Shown here: positions 25,040 through 37,585 of the stretch, piece by piece
How the letters are laid out: each line of letters opens with the position of its first letter
Numbering within the stretch: the stretch's first letter is position 1
DNA from: Erythroxylum novogranatense
Taxonomy: Eukaryota; Streptophyta; Magnoliopsida; Malpighiales; Erythroxylaceae
Direction: 5' to 3'
Assembly (NCBI GenBank): GCA_029891385.1
Contig: CM057228.1
Location: forward strand, 53,283,783 to 53,347,782
DNA: 64,000 nucleotides
Notes under the pieces: model-generated
The model's input: only the letters and a program-made list of their open reading frames with translations
Databases searched by the model: none
What the model was told of the DNA's origin: nothing
Program-made: the position numbers and the translations under genes

Positions 25040-27990
25040 TTGCACTAAAGCTATTCACCTTTGTATCTAATACCATAGGCAAGTACATAATCATATCTCT
25101 TTTTAGGAATCAACTTAGTCAAAGGATCAGCAATATTCTAATCAATTGGCACTCTCTCTATCTTGACATCATTTATACTAATGATTTCTCTAATCAAATG
25201 GTATCGCCTGAGTACATGTTTGGATTTTTTATGAGACCTTGGTTCTTTTGCTTGCACTATGACACCGTTGTAGTCACAATACAACTATACTGGGTTAACA
25301 ATGCTAGGATCCACTTCAAGTTTCATAATGAACTTCTTGATCCAAACTACTTCTATTACTGCTTCTAAAGTGCAATGTACTCTGCTTCGATTGTTGAATC
25401 TGCAGTTGTCTCTTATTTAGAACTCTTCCAACTAACTACTCCACCATTTAATGTAAAAATATTATCTGACTAGGATTTGGAGTCACCCCTGTCGGATTGG
25501 AAATTGGCATCTATATACCAGCTCATAACAAGATCTCCTTCTCCATATTTCAAAAATACATCCTTAGTTCTTCTCAAATACTTAAAGATATTCTTGACAA
25601 CCACCTAATAACCCTCACTAGGATCCGCTGGTATCTGCTCGTAACACTTAGAACACATGATACATTGGGTCTCATACATAACATAGCATATGTGATTGAT
25701 CCTATAATTGAAGAATAAGGGATCAAATTTATGTAAGTCCTCTCATCTGTGTTTCTTTGTACATATAGATTTCGAGAGTGTAATCCCATGCATCATGGGG
25801 AGATAAGCTCTCTTGGACTGCTCCATGCTAAACCTTTTTAGCAACTTGTCTATTTATGTAAACTGAGAAGCAACTTCTTAGATCTATCTTTATAGATTCT
25901 TATCCCTAAAATATAAGTTGCTTCTTTAAGGTCGTTCATGAAGAAATTCTTAGACAACCAAATCTTGACTGATAGTAAAGCTGAGACATCATTTCCTATT
26001 AGTAGTATATCATACACATATAACACAAGGAATACGATTGCGCTCCCATTAACCTTCTTATACACACAAGGTTCGTCTAGATTTTGAGAGAAACTAAACT
26101 CTTTGATTGTCTCATCAAATTGGATATTCCAACTCCTAGATGCTTGCTTCAATCCATAAATAGATTTTTGAAGCTTACATACCTTTTCACCATCTTTGGA
26201 TATGAAACCATCGGATTATGTCATGTACACATCCTCGGTTAGGTTTTCATTAAGGAAAGTTGTTTTCACATCTATGGTTAGGTTTTCATTAAAGAAAGTT
26301 GTTTTCACATCTATTTTTCATATCTGATAACCATAATGAGCAGTAATGGTCAGTAGTATCCTAATGAATTTAAGCATGGCTATCGGGCTAAATGTTTCAT
26401 CATAGTCAACTCCTTGTCTTTAACGATAACCTTCAGCTACAAGCCTAGCTTTATAGGTAATTACATTACCCTCCATGTGGTTTTCTTCTTGAAAACCCAT
26501 TTGCACCTTATGGGTTTTATTCCTTCGAGTGGGTCAACCAAAGTCCATACTTGGTTTTCATATATGGAATCTATTTCAAATTTCATAGCTTAAAGCCATT
26601 TGTCAGATTATGAACTCTTCAAAACTTCTTCATAAGTAGTAGGCTCATCGTTTTCTTTGAGCAATACATCATTATGTCACTTATAAAAAAAATCCATATC
26701 TCTCTGGAACATGACGTATCTTACATAACCTACGAACTTCTTATATGTCAAAAGGTTGAATTATTATTTCATTAATATGAACAACAATCTCATGTTTAGG
26801 CAGTTGATGTGTGTCTGTTTGAGCATTTTAAACTTTCAGAAGTTCAATTTTGCTCTCACTGTCTTCTTTTAGAAGAAACTCTTTCTCTAAAAGGACATGA
26901 TTTGAAACAAACACCTTTTATTCCAAATTTTGTAAAACTGATATCCTATCTTTCTTTTAGGATATTCTACAAATAGACACTTATCAAATTTAGCTTCTAG
27001 CTTATCTGACTAAATCTGCTTCACATAAGCCAAACAACCCTAAACTTTCATATGAGAAAGATAGGGTTTCTTGTTAGTCCACATCTCATATGGAGTAACA
27101 ATAACTGACATTGAAGGGACTCTATTTAACACATAAACAACAGTCTCAAGTGTATATCCTCAAAAGGATTTTGACATATCTGCTAAGCTCATCATTGACC
27201 TCACCATGTCCAAAAAGGTTCGGTTTCTCCTTTCTGTTACACCATTGTGTTGCAGTGTGTATAGTGGAATCCACTAAGATACTATCCCATTATCTTTGAG
27301 ATAATTTAGAAACTCTTGGCTTAAGTATTCACCACCTCGATTTGATCGAAATGTTTTAATACTTCTGCCCAGCTGCTTCTCTTTCTCATTTCTAAATTCT
27401 TTAAACTTTTCAAAGGCTTCAAATTTGTATCTCATAAGATACACATACCCATATTGTGAATAATCATCAATAAAGGTAATGAAGTATATGAAACCACCTT
27501 TGGCATGTATGGACATCATACTATGCACATCTGAATGTATTAAGTCTAATTCGTTCACCTTTTCCCTTAAAGTGTAACTTTGTCATCTTGCCTAATAAGC
27601 AAAATTCACATATGTCATATGATTAATAATCAAATGACCCTAAACTACCACACTTATATAGTTTTGTTATGCATCTCTCACTTATATGGATAATGCGACA
27701 ATGCCATAAGTACGATGATTTCACATCATCTCATTTTTGTCTTTTATTGTCATTGATATTTAAAACTAGATTGGGCATATCTAGTATGTATATTCTATTG
27801 CATAATGTGCCCATAACATAAAACATTCCATTCAAACTAATAGAACAACCCTTGTTACTAAAATTTATATGGAAACTAGCTTTATTTAGACTCAAAACTA
27901 AAATAACATTCTTAGTCAATACAGGTAAAATCTTCCAATTCTATTACAAGCCCACTAGGGAGTGTCAATACATAATCTCCTAAGACTAAT
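25040..27990 (-). pseudogene. pol of copia B (integrase, RT, RNase H), heavily decayed
   Basis: Fragments in several frames. Integrase (27274-27558) has LIHSDV for the first Asp but RSNRGGEY where active relatives have RSDRGGEY, so the second catalytic Asp is lost. RT (25850-26152) has KQASRSWNIQFD and LYVYDILL where the family has YVDD, losing an active-site Asp. RNase H remains in 25040-25500 as sequence similar to the start of the A2 pol region. The protein would have copied element RNA in the cytoplasmic particle. Many stops and shifts make it inactive. Confidence 0.85.
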
Positions 27991-28990
27991 GTAGTAACTC
28001 TTGCTCCACTGCCCATACGCAGATTCGACTCTCCCTTATTGAGTTGTATATTGTTCATGTGGCTCTGCATATCAATATATATGTGTGAACCACAACCAAT
28101 ATCCATTACCCATATTTTATTATTAGAAACAGTATTAATATCAATAACAAACATACCTGAAGTAAATGGGGTATATGATGCCTTCTTTAGCTTCAATAAC
28201 TCCAGATAGGCCTTATAGCTCCTCTTCCAATGGCCATCCTTGCCACAGTGGAAACATGTTCCCTTAGGGGCAGTCACCTTAGCTTTCTTCTTAGCCACAC
28301 CTCCATTAGGCATTATGGACTTCTTCTTCTTTTCATTCTTCATCCCCAAACCAGAAGAGTCCACCAACATCACAACCTTACTGTCCTTCCTAACAAATGG
28401 CTCAACTATTTTGAGCAAGTTGATCAATTCAGGAATTGTAGTGGATATCTAGTTCATCCTATAGTTAAGCACAAATTGTGAATAACTATCAACCAAACCA
28501 ATCAAAATTAAGTCTATACTTAATTCATGATCCATCAGGAAACCCAAGGAGGCCAACCTCTCAATATAGTCATTCATCTTCAGTGTATGTTGCAATGAAG
28601 ATGTCCCCTCATCCATCTTGGAGCGGAAGAGCAACCTTGAGGTCTCGAACCTTTCGGACCTAGCTTGCTCATCAAACAGCTCCTCATATAATAGACTATG
28701 GTATGAGCATCCATAGACATTTGTTGCTTTTGGAAATCTAGTGACATAGTGGCTAGCATTATGCAGCTAGCCAACTCACTATCATCGAGATTCTTTTTGT
28801 ATGCCTTATAATCACTATCAAAAGCATCAACAACAAGGGGATCGAGAAGTGGTTCTTTTAAGACGTAGCCTAGTTTTTTGACTTGAGAACTATTCTCAGG
28901 TTCCTAAGCCATTCTAGGAAGTTGGGTCCAATCAACTTATTAACTTCCATAAATGAGTGTAGGTTCACACTAGTGGTCGTGGTGTCGCTT
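27912..28990 (-). pseudogene. gag and protease start of copia B
   Basis: Gag pieces resembling A2 gag: a start region near 28940-28980, then MLATMS and MDAHTIV (28580-28774), KMNDYIERLASLGF (28449-28634), and a zinc knuckle CFHCGKDGHWKRSYK near 28225-28265, whose last Cys is Tyr. The protease motif reads DIGCGSH instead of DTGCGSH. Two or more frameshifts and an in-frame stop break it. Confidence 0.82.
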
Positions 28991-30718
28991 CTTACATCCT
29001 AATGTCAAAGAGAAAAATAGTGTTAGATTGTACATAAATGCATGTCAATTAGGACTTTAATAACATGTAGTATGGCTCTTACCATTTTCTCACGAATCCA
29101 TAACCCTCAATATGAATCCAAGAGAACTTATATAGAAGTTCTCTTAGTGAGTCGATATCTAATATCTCTAGGAATGACCTTAGGTTTGCCCGACAAGTCA
29201 CCCTAGGTCAATCGGTAGATGTCGGTCATACCAATTACATTTATAATGCATTTATCAAATCTAGTGCTATTAATTATTAATGTGTGCATACATAACGGGC
29301 TATCAACTCTTGATGCGTGTACATCTTCTGTACACTACCCAACTTCATCTCTGTCCAAGTTGACCTTACGTTCACCCAACAAATCAACGCTTCTTGTTAA
29401 AACCGACTTATTAATCCAAAAATCATATTTTCATCAATTGAACATTTTCATATAAAATGGGCTTAGGTTTGCCAAACAACCCTAACTTTAAAAGAACTCT
29501 AATTCTCACCATATTAATGGAAAGTGTTAGTTTTAATATTCTACGTGAGGGATTTCTACTTAGATATCATCTAACTAGGATGAACTTATATATCACACAC
29601 ACACACACATATACATATATAGTTACTATAACTATATGGCATGCATGGACACCCCAATCATATTGGCTTAAATCCATAACCATCCATCATGCATGCCTAC
29701 ACATACTCCTAACATGCATCCTCTAATGTATAATATTAAACACGTCAAATTTGGTTGTGACAAGTTATGGATCCTATATATTGGAAGTTGATTCAACTCT
29801 TGAATCAAATTTCTTCCTAAATGTTATCTTGGCTAAATTTAATCTTGTATGTCATTTCAACTTAGAATTTAATATTAATCAAATTAAATTAAACTCTTAG
29901 TTTCACAAATTAATTCACGTGTCAAATTGATTAGTTGATGTCAAAATTAAACATTTTAATTTTGTCATATGCCAATTTCTAATCTTACTAAAAATAATGC
30001 TAAAATTTCCCAAAATTTATAGAACATCATATTATCATTTCATGCATCTCCAGGTCATTTCATATTCATCAAAAAATTTTGAATCACCCAAAATTATCAA
30101 GATAATCAAAACACCATTGAGATGCTAAAATGACAAATTTGATATCTAATTTTTCCGAAAATATTAATTCAATAAAATAATTTAGGCATCTTCATTCATC
30201 AAAATAACACATTTTTATCACATAAAATTGTTTTAAGGTTCTAGAACCGAAACATACACACACAAAATTATCAAATAAAGCAGTTCCATCAATTTCAACA
30301 AAACTGACCAGATCTGTTTACTGTTTGAAAAATTAATTAAAGTATTTTTAATTAATTCTAGAAAAAATCCAGAGAATTAAACACATTCTAAATATGTTTA
30401 AATAAAATTTTCAAAATCAAATTCCATGGAAAAACATGTTAAACCTCATCGGTTTAGCCAACCAACAACATAACTTCGGCAGAAAACAATTTTTCAACAT
30501 ATTGTTAGAAATTCAACAATAAATATTTCAATCTTATTGAAATCAGTTTTCAATCACTAAAACCATCTAATAACATCTCAAGAGAATATTAGTGAAAGAA
30601 AAACGTGAAAACAAATTTTTATAATTTAATTTCAAATTTTCTAATAACAAACTCACATCTGTTACAGCCTTATACCTATTGCACATATAATGGAAACTAC
30701 ATCTAATAGGCACAAAAA
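28991..30718 (-). other. Untranslated leader of copia B
   Basis: Sequence between gag and the 5' LTR, alignable with the A2 leader (44281-46371), for example the GGTCAATCGGTAGATGTCGG block near 29207. It has a (CA)n run near 29594-29610. The palindrome array of A2 is absent here. Confidence 0.7.
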
Positions 30719-30731
30719 GGCTCTGATACCA
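30719..30731 (-). promoter_or_regulatory. tRNA-iMet primer binding site of copia B
   Basis: Minus strand TGGTATCAGAGCC, a perfect match to the usual site, one base from the LTR. It shows that the 5' LTR lies to the right. Confidence 0.88.
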
Positions 30732-30732
30732 T

Positions 30733-30917
30733 TGTTGGGTTTTGATCATGCATCACATGCATCATGTATCAATATGCAGTAGAAAATAAAATGAAACCTG
30801 AAAATATAGAATCAAACATATGTCATTAGATGTAGTAAAACTAAACATGAACTTAAGATGTGTACCTTACAATCTCCTTCGTTCTTTGTTATCTTCACCT
30901 CTTTGGATTGTCATAAA
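30733..30917 (-). repeat. 5' LTR of copia B, piece 1 (3' end of the LTR)
   Basis: Starts TGTTGGGTTTTGATCATG like 23312. It stops at ATAAA (30913-30917), the target duplication of gypsy C, and resumes at 54183 with the matching next bases (ACCACAAC). Confidence 0.88.
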
Positions 30918-33096
30918 TGTTGGTCCCGGGCCCCGGAACCCTGTTCCTGTGCCCGCGAAGGGCTACCCAAAACATCGGACCCGATCCCAACATCCATACA
31001 AAAGTCGATTCGCACATGCAAAATTTTACACACGAATATCATACACCCAATCATTCGAACTATGCAATAAATACCCCATAAGCCAAGGGGCTTCATGCCA
31101 TTACAATCCAAAAGAAGTTCAACAAGTGTTATCAACCATACATAATACAAATAAGTCTAAATCCAAAATACATGAAATATGCTCCATGATGACATGCTCG
31201 GAGGGCCAACTAAAATACTAACTTAGTACAATGATCTCTAACTACTGCGGAGTTCTTCGATGCCTGGCAAGGATCAACTGAAGTCCTGAGTTGCACCTGA
31301 GGAGGAAAATAATGGGTTGAGCTACGCAGCTCAGTGGCTAATATAATTATAGCCATCAGCAATTAGCACAAATTCAAGCATATGAATGTATATATATATA
31401 TATATATTATATGTACTTACATCAATTCTAGTTCTTACATGCTAAGCCAATAATACACGCATTCAGCATAGTTAATTCAACTCACAATTATGTCACAAAG
31501 TAGGCTTCACAATGAATAATTCGAATATGCAATGCACATCACAATGGCTCGAGGGTTCCATGAAAACAAAAGGGAGAAATCGAAGTTTACACCCTGAACG
31601 AAATGAGTCCATTCGGAGCTCATAGGCCACAAGCGGGCAGCAGGGAGAAGGCTCTTGTCGACGTGCATGTGACGAACGAAATGGTTCCACTCACGCCCAA
31701 ACAAAAGCACATAATCATGCTCAGAATAATTTTGTCAAATGGTCTGTTTTCATGCTTCTCATTTATTCAAATGCCATAACCGAAGTCGAGGCATAACATG
31801 CTCATACTCATATTCTCATGCTTCTTTCAAGGTACATGAAACCAAAATTATCCATTTAAACATACATAACATATAACATATATTCACACATAGGCAAGAA
31901 TTTGCCTAATCACACAACAACTATAAGTACATTACCCACCTAATATCGCTGAGTATCCGACTCACTGCTGTCCTTCCTCTTGCGATGGAAACAGGTCGAC
32001 TTGGTTTCCTATAGCAAACCAAGTCCCAAATCAATAACAGTCAAAAGAAATATTCAATCAGCTTCGCAAAATGAAAACGCTAACACTAACAATCCACGCT
32101 CAACTTCCATCTAATCCCCCGAATCCTAAGAGACAAATACCGAACTTCCCTTCTACATAAAACTTGTAGTCCTTTATCTCTAGATCACAACGAATTCAAA
32201 ATCACCTCATTTGGACATCTATAGCAAAAGATATGCCCAAAATACCAAACTTCATCTTTCTTTGGAAGCAGTAGCTCGCCAGCGACGAAGCTACGCTCGT
32301 AGAGGCTAATCACCCATGACTCGTCGCGACGAAGAACGCACTCGTCGCGACAAACGGCCTGTTGCTCGCCGCGACGCAAAATTAAATGCGACGCGACGAA
32401 CACCAGTTCCTCGCGACGTCATGGCGTGTTCATATAGCTGCGTCATGACGTCGGGTCCGAGAACGACTCCGAACCCGACTTTCCACCATTTTCCAACTTT
32501 AATCCTTCCCATTTGCAAAAACAACACCTCTAAACAATATATCAAGTCCTCTACTACACTTCTAACCCATTCTAACCTTCTAATCCATCATAAACTCAAC
32601 AACCCAAGGATTTCTAACCATTTTCTCCAAAAACCCTAAATCACCGATTCTAACATATACCAAGCTACCCTAGGGTTTAATCCAACTGAAACAAGGTTAA
32701 AAAGGGTTTAAACTTACCGATTATTGCTCCAAAACCGTCGAAGATCCTTGGAAATCGAAAGCTCTAAACACTCTTCTTCCTCTTCTCCTCCTACGACACT
32801 TCTCTCTTCTTTCTCTTCTCTTTTCTTTCTTTCTTCTAATTCTAACACTTAAGTCTTAAATGGAGGTGCAAGGACCATAATGCCCCTCCATGCAAAGCTT
32901 TAAGTGATCCAACTCAAGTGATCTTCCCAAAATGCCCTCACACATATTTTATCTTTTCATTTCTCTTATACCATATTCAATTCAAATAACTCCCAATTAT
33001 ACACTAATACTACCCATTTAATCAAATTAAGCCATAAACACATAATTAACACAATTCATACTTAATGACATCATTAAAAAAATTCGGGGTCCAACA
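30918..33096 (-). repeat. 3' LTR of gypsy C
   Basis: 2179 bp, TGTTGGTCCCGGG to GGGGTCCAACA on the plus strand. Contains a GC- and CpG-rich cluster at about 32280-32460 and a (TA)n run near 31389. Internal side: TTACTCCCCCTTTT, the complement of a polypurine tract (AAAAGGGGGAGTAA, 33097-33110). Confidence 0.93.
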
Positions 33097-33110
33097 TTAC
33101 TCCCCCTTTT
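33097..33110 (-). other. Polypurine tract of gypsy C
   Basis: Minus strand AAAAGGGGGAGTAA directly before the 3' LTR. Confidence 0.8.
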
Positions 33111-33139
33111 AAAAGAAATTTCTTCCTCGAAATTTACCT

Positions 33140-34223
33140 GAAACATCGAAGAGATACGGATACTTCTCCTTCATAGCTTCCAGTGGCTCCCATGTAGCCT
33201 CCTTTACCGAATGATTCCTCCACAGGACTTGACTAGCTGAACTGTCTTGTTCCTGAGGACTTTTTCCTTAGTATCCAAAATTTCCACTGGAATTTCTTCA
33301 TAACTCAGATCATCCCGCAACTGAACCTCACTAGCCTGAATGATATGAGAAGGATACGATCTATACCTCCTTAGCATGGAAACATGGAAGACATCGTGGA
33401 TCAGCGACAATTCCGGAGGTAATGCAAACCTGTAGGCGAGTGGCCCAATCCTCTCAAGGATTTCATAAGGACCCACATACCTCAGACTCAACTTACCCTT
33501 CTTGCCAAACCTCAACACTCCTTTCCAAGGAGATGTCTTAAGGAACACCTTTTTACCAACTTCATACTCCATCTCCTTTCAGTGAGCATCAACATAACTC
33601 TTCATCCTATCTGTCTTTGCCTTAAGTCGCCGCTAACCAGATTGACTTTCTCAACCGTCATCTGAATCAATTCTGGTCCTACTAGTTTCCTCTCTCCTTC
33701 TTCATCCCAACAAATTGGAGTCCTACACCTCCTACCATACAATGCCTCATATGGAGCCATCTGAATGCTCGAATGGTACGAATTATTATAAGCGAATTCG
33801 ACCAATGGCAAATGTTCATCCCAAGCTCCCTTAAAATCTATCACACATGCCCTGAGCATCCCCTCAAGAGTCCGAATGGTCCTCTCAGATTGACCATCCG
33901 TCTGAGGATGAAAAGCCATACTAAAATGCAGCTTAGTCCCCAAAGCTTCCTGCAAACTCCCCCAAAATCTCGAAGTAAACCGAGGGTCTCTATCAGAAAC
34001 TATAGAATCTGGAATCCTATGCAACCTCACTATCTCATCAATATACTTCTTTGCTAGCACATGCAAAGAATCAGTCTGCTTGATCACCAAGAAGTGAGCT
34101 GACTTCGTCAATCGATCCACAATAACCCATATGGCATCATGCCTCCTACTGGTCTTAGGCAAACCCATCAGAAAATCCATGGTCACTCTTTGCCACTTCC
34201 ATTCCGGGATGGACAATGGCCTC
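33140..34223 (-). pseudogene. gypsy C integrase (3' part) and chromodomain
   Basis: Begins at the A2 insertion point, with IPEWKWQRVTMDFLMGLP holding the first catalytic Asp. The second Asp is in SDRDPRFTSRFW and the Glu in HPQTDGQSERTIRTLE; all are intact. After KVNLVSGDLR a frameshift occurs near 33610, and a TGA lies at about 33573. The next frame (33572-33204) carries EVGKKVFLKTSPWKG, GPYEILERIG and FHVSMLRRY. A further shift near 33215 leads to VLWRNHSVKEATWEP, the chromodomain end that directs chromoviruses to heterochromatin marks. Fragment status comes from both the nested insert and point damage. Confidence 0.9.
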
Positions 34224-36048
34224 TGTAGGAAAATTCTGGTGTGTGCATCACATGCACACAGTGCAGAAAACAAAAATTTTTATTCCGGGACCTTCCCGAA
34301 AGCCAGGATCCATGTGTCTATATAACGATGTCAAACCATAACGACCAAAGGAGACCGTCTCTAACGGTATCCACGCAGAGGTCGGAGAACCTAACCGGGA
34401 CAAACCCTTTGACCTGGGAATAGCTAGAATAAAGTGAAGACTGCTAGATCTTACCTTATTCTTGGAGAGTTAAGGAAAAGAAGCTTGAAGAAGAAGCTTG
34501 GAGAGGAGAGTATGAAGCTTGAAGATGGATGATGAAGAGAGAGTAAGCTTAGGATTTTAAAACCCTTTTTTTAAAACCCACGACCATCAACACTTTTTGG
34601 TCTTCAAATTGATCTCTTCTTCTCAAGGCCACTTGTCACACACGATGATCACCTTCTTTTTGTCCTTTAGTTCATTTTGTCTTTAACATTTAAAGCCATT
34701 AATGGCTAAAGATATCATCATCAATTTGGTCTTCTCTCCTCCTTCCACGTTAGTCACATATATATATATATACATATAATTAATTAATAAGATATATATA
34801 TATATATATATTAATGCTGAAGTGGTCCAGTCACACTGGGGTCGGTCCTACCGGGTCCCGGTATGGAAAAAACACCAAAGACCTGTCTCAGCAATATCGA
34901 TGTCGCGATATCATCGGGACCCATTTAGTCCTATTGCTCTCCATATATTGGATCTCTGTCCAAAACTATTTTACGAATTCTCCGAATCACTCTTATGCGT
35001 GTGACCCATTAGGTTTCCGGTTATATTGGCCACTTAGATTAACACTTAATCTGAGCAAGTCATGAGCGGTATCTAGCAACACATCATGACTCCCAATTGA
35101 CCAGAAAGTAATTGGTTTGACGAATGAACCTATGTTCATCACGAACCATATCATGAACCTTTCCATAGACAATTACTGTGCAATTCGTCCTTTCACCATG
35201 CTATACCCCACTGGGTTATGAGTATGGGCAAAGTGTCAACTCTTACTAGACTGACTACGTCAAATCTAGTCCAAGTGATATCAGTTCTCGTCCTGGGACT
35301 CATTACTTTATATGTCACTGAAGACACTCTTCATGACATATGAACTCTGGCCAGAGATTTCCAAGTAATGACCCTGACAAGAGGCCATGGGTATCATCTT
35401 CTGCTATCACAGAAGTGGTGAATCCTCTATTGGCTACTCAATTACCTTCGAATACCTCAAACTATACCAAATCACCACCCTATGAGCAACCTGTGTAAGG
35501 CAACAAGGAATGGAGTCAAAGCACAGAATCAATATCCAAGATATCCTTGAGTACCTCAAGTCTAAGGATACTTACACCATTGCTATGATAAGATTATCAC
35601 TGACATTAGAATAGGACATCCATGTGATGATCTCATAGTAGGTCATCCAATGTACTTACTACCTCTAATAAGCATTCACATCTCAACCCTAAACATCTCA
35701 TATTTACAGTTTCTGAGATCCACTGCTTGATCAAATCAAGGAGCTTGACATGTGCTAGTCTCTCTGGATTAATGATGTCCAGTTTCAGTAATCATATGAC
35801 TAGGGATAATTTAGATACTGACATAATTGCACATGATAGGAATCTCAGTAGTATGATCACATCATAATTTCCTTCATATTATGTCATATATCATGGACTT
35901 CATTAATTTGCTTATAGATCAATATCAATTCATAAATAATGAACACCAAATTAATGAAATATGTCTTTCTTTATTTATTTATAAAGTATGTATACAACTT
36001 TGTACAAAATGCGCTAAAGGCGATTGTCTTTAGGGCACTACTCTAACA
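34224..36048 (-). repeat. 3' LTR of copia A2
   Basis: 1825 bp, TGTAGGAAAATTCTGG to CACTACTCTAACA. One 21-bp unit between two CATCGGGA repeats is missing near 34913 compared with the 5' LTR. Confidence 0.93.
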
Positions 36049-36061
36049 AAATCTCCCACTT
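36049..36061 (-). other. Polypurine tract of copia A2
   Basis: Minus strand AAGTGGGAGATTT directly before the 3' LTR. Confidence 0.8.
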
Positions 36062-36141
36062 GACCTAAAGCCAATCGCCTTGATATCTAATACCATAAAG
36101 TAGTACATGAGAATCAAAGCTCTTACGTGATAATGGCTTTG

Positions 36142-37428
36142 TCAATGGATCGACAATATTCTACTCGTGGAATTCTCTATCTGGACATCACCTCGACCAA
36201 TGATCTCCCTAATCAGATGATATCTGCGGAGTACGTGTTTGGATCGTTGATGAGACCTTGGTTCCTTCGCCTGCGCAATAGCCCCATGATTGTCACAATA
36301 CAACTGTATGGGCCTATCACAGCTAGGAACCACACCAAGTTCAGTAATGAACTTTTTGATCCAAACTACTTCCTTTGCTGCGTCTGAAGCGGCAATGTAC
36401 TCTGCCTCGGTTGTTGAATCGGCAGTTGTCTCTTGTTTGGAACTCTTCCAACTGACCGCGTCGCCGTTCAGTGTGAATATATAACCTGATTGGGATTTAG
36501 AATCATCCTTATCATATTGAAAACTAGCATCTATATACCTGCTCACCTGGAGATTTCCGTCTCCATATACCAAGAAAGCATCCTTAGTCCTTCGCAAGTA
36601 CTTGAGGATATTCTTGACAGCCACCCAGTGACCCTTACCAGGATCCGATTGGTATCTGCTTGTAACACTTAGAGCATATGATACATCGGGTCTCGTACAT
36701 AGCATAGCGTACAAGATAGATACTACTGCAGATGCATACGGGATCATATTCATGCGCATCCTCTCATCTTGTGTCTTAAGACACATAGATTTCGAGAGTG
36801 TTATCCCATGAGTCATGGGAAGGTACCCTCTCTTGGATTGTTCCATGCTAAACCTCTTTCGCATCTTGTCTATGTACGTTGATTGTGAAAGACCAAGCAA
36901 TCCTTTTGATCTATCTCTATAAATCTTTATCCCAAGGATATAAGTTACTTCACCAAGGTCTTTCATGGCAAATTGCTTGGACAACCAAATCTTCACAGAT
37001 TGTAGCATAGAGACATCGTTTCCTAGTAATAATATGTCATCTACATATAGCACAAGGAATACGATTGCAGTCCCACTAACCTTCTTATACACACAGTGTT
37101 CATCCGGATTTTGTGAGAAACCAAACTCTTTGATTACCTCATCAAAATAGATATTCCAACTCCTGGATGCTTGTTTCAATCCATAGATGGATTTCTGAAG
37201 CTTGCATACTTTTTCGCCATCATAGGAGATGAAGCCCTCTGGTTGTGTCATATACACATCCTCAGCTAGATTTCCATTTAGGAAAGTTGTCTTCAAATCC
37301 ATTTGCCATATCTCATAATCATAATGAGTGGCAATGGCTAGGAGTATCCTAATGGATTTAAGCATTGCTACTGGGCTGAAGGTCTCGTCGTAGTCAATTC
37401 CTTGTCTTTGACGAAAACCTTTAGCCAC
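36142..37428 (-). pseudogene. copia A2 reverse transcriptase and RNase H
   Basis: An open 428-residue frame. RT motifs: YDETFSPVAMLKSIR, WQMDLKTTFLNG, YGLKQASRSWN, the intact catalytic LYVDDILLLG, and MKDLGEVTYILGIKI. RNase H follows with DASFQYDKDDSKSQSGY, TAEAEYIAASDA-type sequence (TTEAEYIAAS) and YCDNHGAIA. It makes element cDNA and removes the RNA strand. The start of the frame is not a true protein start: pol is one polyprotein, and upstream coding (GCKWVFKKK, 37429-37585) is cut off by stops. The C-terminus (ENSTSRILSIH) departs from the usual ending. Confidence 0.88.
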
Positions 37429-37585
37429 AAGCCTTGCTTTTTTAGGTAATCACATTACCATCAATGTCGGTTTTCTTTTTGAAAACCCATTTACACCCTA
37501 TGGGTTTTATTCCTTCAGGTGCCTCAACCAAAGTCCATACTTGGTTTTCATACATGGAATCCATTTCAGCCTTCATGGCATGAAG

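Noticed and set aside
30820..31221. Frame shared with 52017-52304
   Set aside because: Both lie in the two LTRs of gypsy C and are shared because the LTRs are near identical; the first also crosses the B/C junction.
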